From Apium graveolens (taxonomy: Eukaryota > Streptophyta > Magnoliopsida > Apiales > Apiaceae): a DNA stretch of 64,000 bases. Every line of letters starts with the position of its first letter. The stretch's first letter is position 1. A model generated the notes under the pieces. That model was not told where the DNA came from. It ran no database searches and saw only the letters and a list, made by a program, of their open reading frames with translations. Made by a program: the position numbers and the translations under genes. The stretch spans positions 90,398,631 through 90,462,630 of the forward strand of contig NC_133648.1 in NCBI RefSeq assembly GCF_009905375.1, written 5' to 3'. This document shows, one piece after another, positions 59,400 to 64,000 of this stretch.

Positions 59400-60040
59400 C
59401 GTCATTCTGGATTCGTGCCTTTAGAACGAATCTTGACCACTTTTACAACTTAAATTCACAATTCATCATACTCGTCTGCCTTTGTTCTGGCTCTAAAGCT
59501 TTTACACTCTCTCCATAACCTTGGGAATTACTTTCCCGAAAACAATTGGCTGAACTTTAATCAGTTTATCATAACCTCTGGCTCCGTGCCTTTCTTGGTC
59601 TTTCACCAGCGGGTGGTCTCTCTCTTAGGAGGGTAAGTGACAAAAACAGTCTTTTGTGATTCGTCAATCATTTAGAATCTCAAATAATTCCTATATTTCC
59701 TTTAGCCAGGCTCTTGCCTCGGCTGGGTCAGCTTGTTCCATGGAACTCTGAGAGCTTAGCGACTTAAAGGTCCTGAAAGAATTTCTCATCGCACTATCTC
59801 CTCAGGGTGGTGGTTGGGGATAATAGTCTAAGTTCTTTTTAGACAGGTCCATGAATTGCCGTATAGGAGTACCGTCTCGGGTCTCCTTTCCTTACTCGAC
59901 TTTCTATTTCCTTAGTATGAAATGTTTCATCCTACTCCCCATAATTGGGGTCATCTTTTAATTTAAAATCCTAATTTTCCACTCCATTATGTCATGGGTT
60001 CCTTCTATCTTGATGGCGACCTCCCTGACTATCACGTTCA
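59400..60040 (-). pseudogene. Element D gag remnant
   Basis: Minus-strand reading shows NSFRTFKSLSSQSSMEQAD, PAEARAWLKEI and TYPPKRETTRW, corresponding to the Gag core of plant chromoviruses (PVEARAWLKE; later WW). Upstream of it are acidic and Lys-rich stretches. Stops and frameshifts are frequent. Confidence 0.6.
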
Positions 60041-60895
60041 GGGTTTACTCTAAATCTTATTCCTCAAACTATGGCTCTCATCTAAGTTCTCATCCTTACG
60101 CTCTTGAACTTTCGAAACCCAAATTCTATAGGAATACCTCATTATTCCCTTATCATCTTTCTCGATATTAATCTTTTATCTAATTGTTGGCTCCCTGCCT
60201 TCATTCATAACTTTTTCTGGCACAATATGATCTTTTCCAATAATTCGGGCTGTATTGCAATCTCAAACAGCTTTTCGGTACCGGCTCCGGTTACCTTCAC
60301 TTCTACTTCCATTTTCTCAAAATCTCTTATAAACTCTCCAAAATACATTATCATCTTGAGTCTCTCCTTTTTACTAAGGGCATCAGCCACCATATTGGCT
60401 TTCCCCGAATGATAAAGAATCTCCCAATCATTATTCTTGATTAGCTCTAACTGCCTCCTCTGGCATATGTTGAGCTCTTTCTACGTGAAAATGTACTAGA
60501 GCACTTATGGCTTAGGTAATTCTCGCACTTCTCTCCATACAAGTAGTGCCTCAAATCCTTAGGGTAAAACTATTGCTACGAGCCTAAGCTCATGAGCGGG
60601 GATATCGAATTTCATATTACCTTAATTGTCTTGACATGTACGCGATTACCTTACCGTGCTGCATAAGCACGCACCCTAAGCCCTTGTGCGAAGCGTCACT
60701 ATACTTCACAAAATCTCTTTTTCCATCCGGCAACGCCAGCATAAGGGCCATCACCAACCTCTGCTTCAGTTCTTGAAAGCTGTTCTCGCATTTCTCTGTC
60801 CATTCGAACTTCTCAGTCTTACGAGTAAGCCGCGTTAAAGGGGCTACTATCTTTACAACTTGAACGAACCTCCGGTAGTGACCGGCCAATCCTAC
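60041..60895 (-). pseudogene. Element D pol fragment (RT end, RNase H, integrase start) lying upstream of gag
   Basis: On the minus strand: GLAGHYRRFVQ, PLTRLTRKTEKFEW, DASHKGLGCVLMQHGKV and AYMSRQLR (RT thumb and RNase H), then QRRQLELIKNNDWEILYHSG, NMVADALSKKERL, FQ-like QPELLEKI and KDDKGIMRYSYRIWVSKV (integrase N-terminus). Protease and the RT palm with its YxDD are absent. This block sits between the leader and gag, out of the normal gag-pol order. Several stops occur. Confidence 0.7.
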
Positions 60896-61319
60896 CTATG
60901 GTAGTCGACCAAACCATGGTCATCAATTCATCAATGGTCCTTTATCCAATCCTGTCAGGATCCTCCATGGGATCCTCCTCAACAACTATCCCTTCTAGGA
61001 CAACATCCTCAACCGCTAAATCCTCAATATCAACATCATCCGGTCCTGCATTAGGACACTCTATCGGATCCACAATCCGATCTCCAATTAGTAATAAAAT
61101 ATCATCGCGATGTTGCTCCTCAACCTCAGGGTTCGGAGTCCCGCTACCATATACGATAACGAACTACGCTCCTATCACGATATTTATAAGGGTTCCCATA
61201 AGGGTTTTAACTGTCAGTACTACGTTAGGTAGCCCGACTATGAACTTGGCAAGAGTTCTTATTATCTTAGTGAACTTATTATCTTAACGTCCCATCATCT
61301 CTGAGGTTTATAACGCTTA
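60896..61319 (-). other. Leader and acidic coding remnant of element D
   Basis: Between PBS and the pol fragment. One minus-strand frame reads an acidic stretch (DDILLLIGDRIVDPIECP, DDVDIEDLAVEDVV) that may be an N-terminal Gag extension. Not identified further. Confidence 0.45.
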
Positions 61320-61331
61320 GCTCTGATACCA
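61320..61331 (-). other. Primer binding site of element D
   Basis: TGGTATCAGAGC on the coding strand, four bases inside the 5' LTR. It matches the 3' end of initiator tRNA-Met and fixes the element's orientation. Confidence 0.9.
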
Positions 61332-61335
61332 TTTC

Positions 61336-64000
61336 TGTAACACCCCCAGATCCGGGGTCGGGGATCCGGGTCGTCACGGTCTTTCTTTCCACAATATCAC
61401 TTCACTTAATTAATAATAATAACCTTATACTATGACCCCACACTAACACACACCACAACCCGTTATAGTCTCAGAGATGAAATTTAAATAAGTACAAGTC
61501 TTTGAATCCACAATTTAAAAGTTATTACAACCCAAAATGATTTCTTGATAAATTTACAGTTAATTGCCATTATCTGCCACAAGTTATAATTATACATAAT
61601 TGATTCTCAAAAGTAGATGGTCTGATCTACAATAGATCTACCTCTGCAGCTATAGCAACTACAACATCAACGGGAAGACGCGGGACGCTTCCCACGCGCT
61701 TGCGCTGGGTCTGCTGGAGTCTGACCATCTTTCCTAACTGTTGTTGTGTGATGAAGAAATAAAGCAAGGGTGAGCAGCAAGCCCACCAAAATAATATGTA
61801 TAATGATTTACAATATATGAGCCTTCTCATAGTACTCATGAAAGTCTTGATCAAAAGAAATGAACCAAGTTTGATATCTTAATGCGATGAAGTCGCAAAA
61901 TATTCAGTATATATACATATATACTTTTCAAAATCTTGGAAGTCCTCTTCCATGCATAATATACACAGAGTTCTAGTGTATAACTGTATAAAAATATCGT
62001 TGCAAGGTGATCTCATATATCTAACCTTGTCTCAACGTTTTTCTGAAAATCTTTGTCATGCATAAGATAATCATTAACTAGATATAAGTTTAAAAGATGA
62101 AGTTACAAGATACCCCAAAATACTTATATCTTTCCCAAATACTACTTGAACTACCCCCGTTCAAGTTATAATCAGTTTCAAAGGTTCATCACATAGATGA
62201 GACTACAAGACAAGATTTGAATAGATTCAATCTTTGAATATCATTATAAGTAATGAAGTTACGAGATACTTCATTAAGACCCGATATATAAATATATTCA
62301 TATATATCTCCCATACATTTCCTGAAAACCTCTGTCATGTAAAGTATGAACAGAGTTGCAATATCCAATGAATTTGGAAGGAAAAGAATTTTGGCATAAA
62401 CCAGATATCTTGCTGATCAGGCAAAGATACCAATAAGTAACCTTTTCTACTGTAGATGGATGAATTCCTCACCGGTCATCACCCTGGCCGCATTAGGACC
62501 TCGCGCTAGACCGTTACCCGGCCACTCACACGTTGATGGACTGCCACCCAGCCACTTACACTTTATAGACCGTACCCCGCCCTGTCGCTTATGCCGACTC
62601 AATCAGATGGACTTACTTCCCGAATATTGGGCAAGTAATCAAATTGTTTTCTCAAAACAGCAACCATGTTGCGAATATAAAATACACCACAGAGCCGGAT
62701 CCCCAAGATTTTTGAGCGAATATTCAAGTCTCCTTCGAAAGGAAGATCTTAAATCGGAAAACGAGTTTTGGGATCCGCTCTAACTTTTAAAATCATTTTG
62801 AAGACTCGAAAACATTTTTAAGAATGTTTGGAGTAAAGCTGATTTAATGAAATAAATCAGTCCCGATATATTAGAAAATATCTGAATATTATTATTTAAA
62901 TAATATTCCCATAAAGAATAATCTTTAGAAAAATAATTGAAGTAGAAGTTTTAAAACTTATACTTGAAACGAGTATTAAATAACCAAAGATACACTTATA
63001 TGAAAGTATTATCTTTATTTGAATAATCGAAAATAAGTTTGATTATTAACACCTTATTCTTTAATAAAATAAAGAATATATTTCAGTAATAAGCGGAGTC
63101 ATAATACCTCGAATGAATATTATAAATAATATTCATTAAATAAAATAAAGGAGTCATACATCCTCAAATGAATATCCAAGTAATATTCAATAAATAATAT
63201 AAAGGAGTCATAAGTCCTCGAATGAATATTCAAGATAATATTCATTAATAAAATAAAGTTATCGAATAAACCTTATTCGATTAATAGTTTTGAAAACTAT
63301 AACCATATATATATTTATAACTATATATATATCATATACTCGGGAACATCTACTCCCGGTTTTAGAAAAAGGGTTCACCTTTGGGTCCCTATACTAAGGG
63401 TATATGCAAGTTACCGCTATTCTCTAGCATAGGTATTATCAACTGAACCAACAGATATATATGGCAAGAATACGAAACATGCATGCATATATATACCATA
63501 TCAGCATACTTCAATATATCGCAACATTTGCTAATTAACCAACATGCATCTATCGCAAGATAATGCATATACATATATTCATCACAACAACAGTATAACG
63601 GGTAGAAAACTTGCCTCAGCGACTGGGGGTTACGAATGGCTCGGGACGAGTCTGGTAACCTATAAGCAACAAGTAAGTTGGAATTAAACCAAAGTCACTT
63701 GTAAATCTATACTCTAACCAACTCAGACTCTAACGCTCGTTTTGCGCTTACTGATTTGCTTAAGTCACCCGGGTACCCTCGGCTCCACCATTTTTAATAA
63801 TTTAACCTTTACGAGTTTTAAGGTGATTCCTTCGCGAGTGTCTTACCAACTGCCTAACACACTTACCATAAATGTTTCATACATTAATTAACCCTTTTTG
63901 GTCTTTAACCTATGTTTCAAAGTAAGGCGAGGGGAAAAGTTTCGTTCGCGAAACGCCGTTACTTGAAACGGTCGTTTCTCCTAAACCGTGCATCGGAATC
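61336..64000 (-). repeat. 5' LTR of element D, truncated by the window end
   Basis: 2,665 bases matching the first part of 51691-55754 at about 98-99% by eye. The minisatellite is kept at 63096-63261 with the same unit spacing (55 and 54). Confidence 0.93.

Larger units (their letters stand above)
51691..64000 (-). mobile_element. Tekay-like (chromovirus) Ty3-gypsy element D, runs past the window
   Basis: Long direct LTRs (51691-55754 complete, 61336-64000 truncated) surround a 5.6-kb interior read on the minus strand, with PBS at 61320-61331 and PPT at 55755-55770. It is inserted in Athila fragment C after GGAAGACCTT; the right flank is outside. The LTRs differ by only about 1-2% over the readable parts, so insertion is recent, yet the interior is heavily decayed and out of order. 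Transposition probably used proteins from other copies. Confidence 0.88.

Noticed and set aside
58477..59518. Several plus-strand frames of 65-119 codons within element D
   Set aside because: They are antisense to the element, overlap each other and have composition expected of AT/CT-rich DNA.
1..64000. CRISPR arrays, rRNA, tRNA genes and bacterial-type operons
   Set aside because: None seen; tRNA-like matches are only the 12-base primer binding sites.

Overview
The window is nuclear DNA of a flowering plant, most likely a eudicot with a large repeat-rich genome. The evidence is AT-rich sequence, plant-type L1 LINE, SIRE-like Ty1-copia, Athila-like and chromovirus (Tekay-like) Ty3-gypsy elements, a satellite of about 177 bp, and a first exon resembling plant long-chain fatty alcohol oxidase. 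I cannot name the species. About 95% of the window is transposable element or satellite. The only host gene I can support is the exon at 59-262 (minus).

Layout. 1-373: first exon and promoter of the FAO-like gene. 374-1492: AT-rich intergenic DNA with a TAA microsatellite. 1493-3050: a block of short TTTCCTACCA/TGGTAGGAAA motifs, possibly an old CACTA-type element. From about 3104 a tandem satellite begins, cut into pieces by three insertions: an L1-type LINE (3197-8808, plus), a 13-kb SIRE-like copia element (9290-22269, minus) and a large Athila-like gypsy element (from 23512, minus). Satellite survives at 3104-3196, 8809-9289 and 22270-23511.

The Athila element (3' LTR 23512-24926, env-like ORF 30226-31411, pol 31900-34612 continuing at 48544-49546) is itself a target. 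A 4.1-kb solo LTR (25377-29485, duplication GTTAG) lies in its 3' region. A solo LTR of its own family, in opposite orientation (34613-48538, duplication CATGC), splits its reverse transcriptase gene. A second SIRE-like copia element of 12.5 kb (35191-47719, duplication TATTA) lies inside that solo LTR. At about 49547 the Athila protease gene meets, head to head, the gag-protease region of another Athila copy on the plus strand (49547-51690). That copy is cut by a Tekay-like element (51691 to beyond 64000) with 4.06-kb LTRs and a rearranged interior.

Nearly every element gene carries stops or frameshifts, so the genes do not now work together as a system. In intact relatives, Gag forms particles, Pol copies and integrates the element, and the LTRs supply promoters. 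The most unusual things are a hairpin series with compensating base changes in the first copia element, a promoter-like module upstream of the Athila env-like ORF that resembles part of the LTR, a large homologous third ORF in both copia elements, and two insertions at the same position of the satellite monomer.
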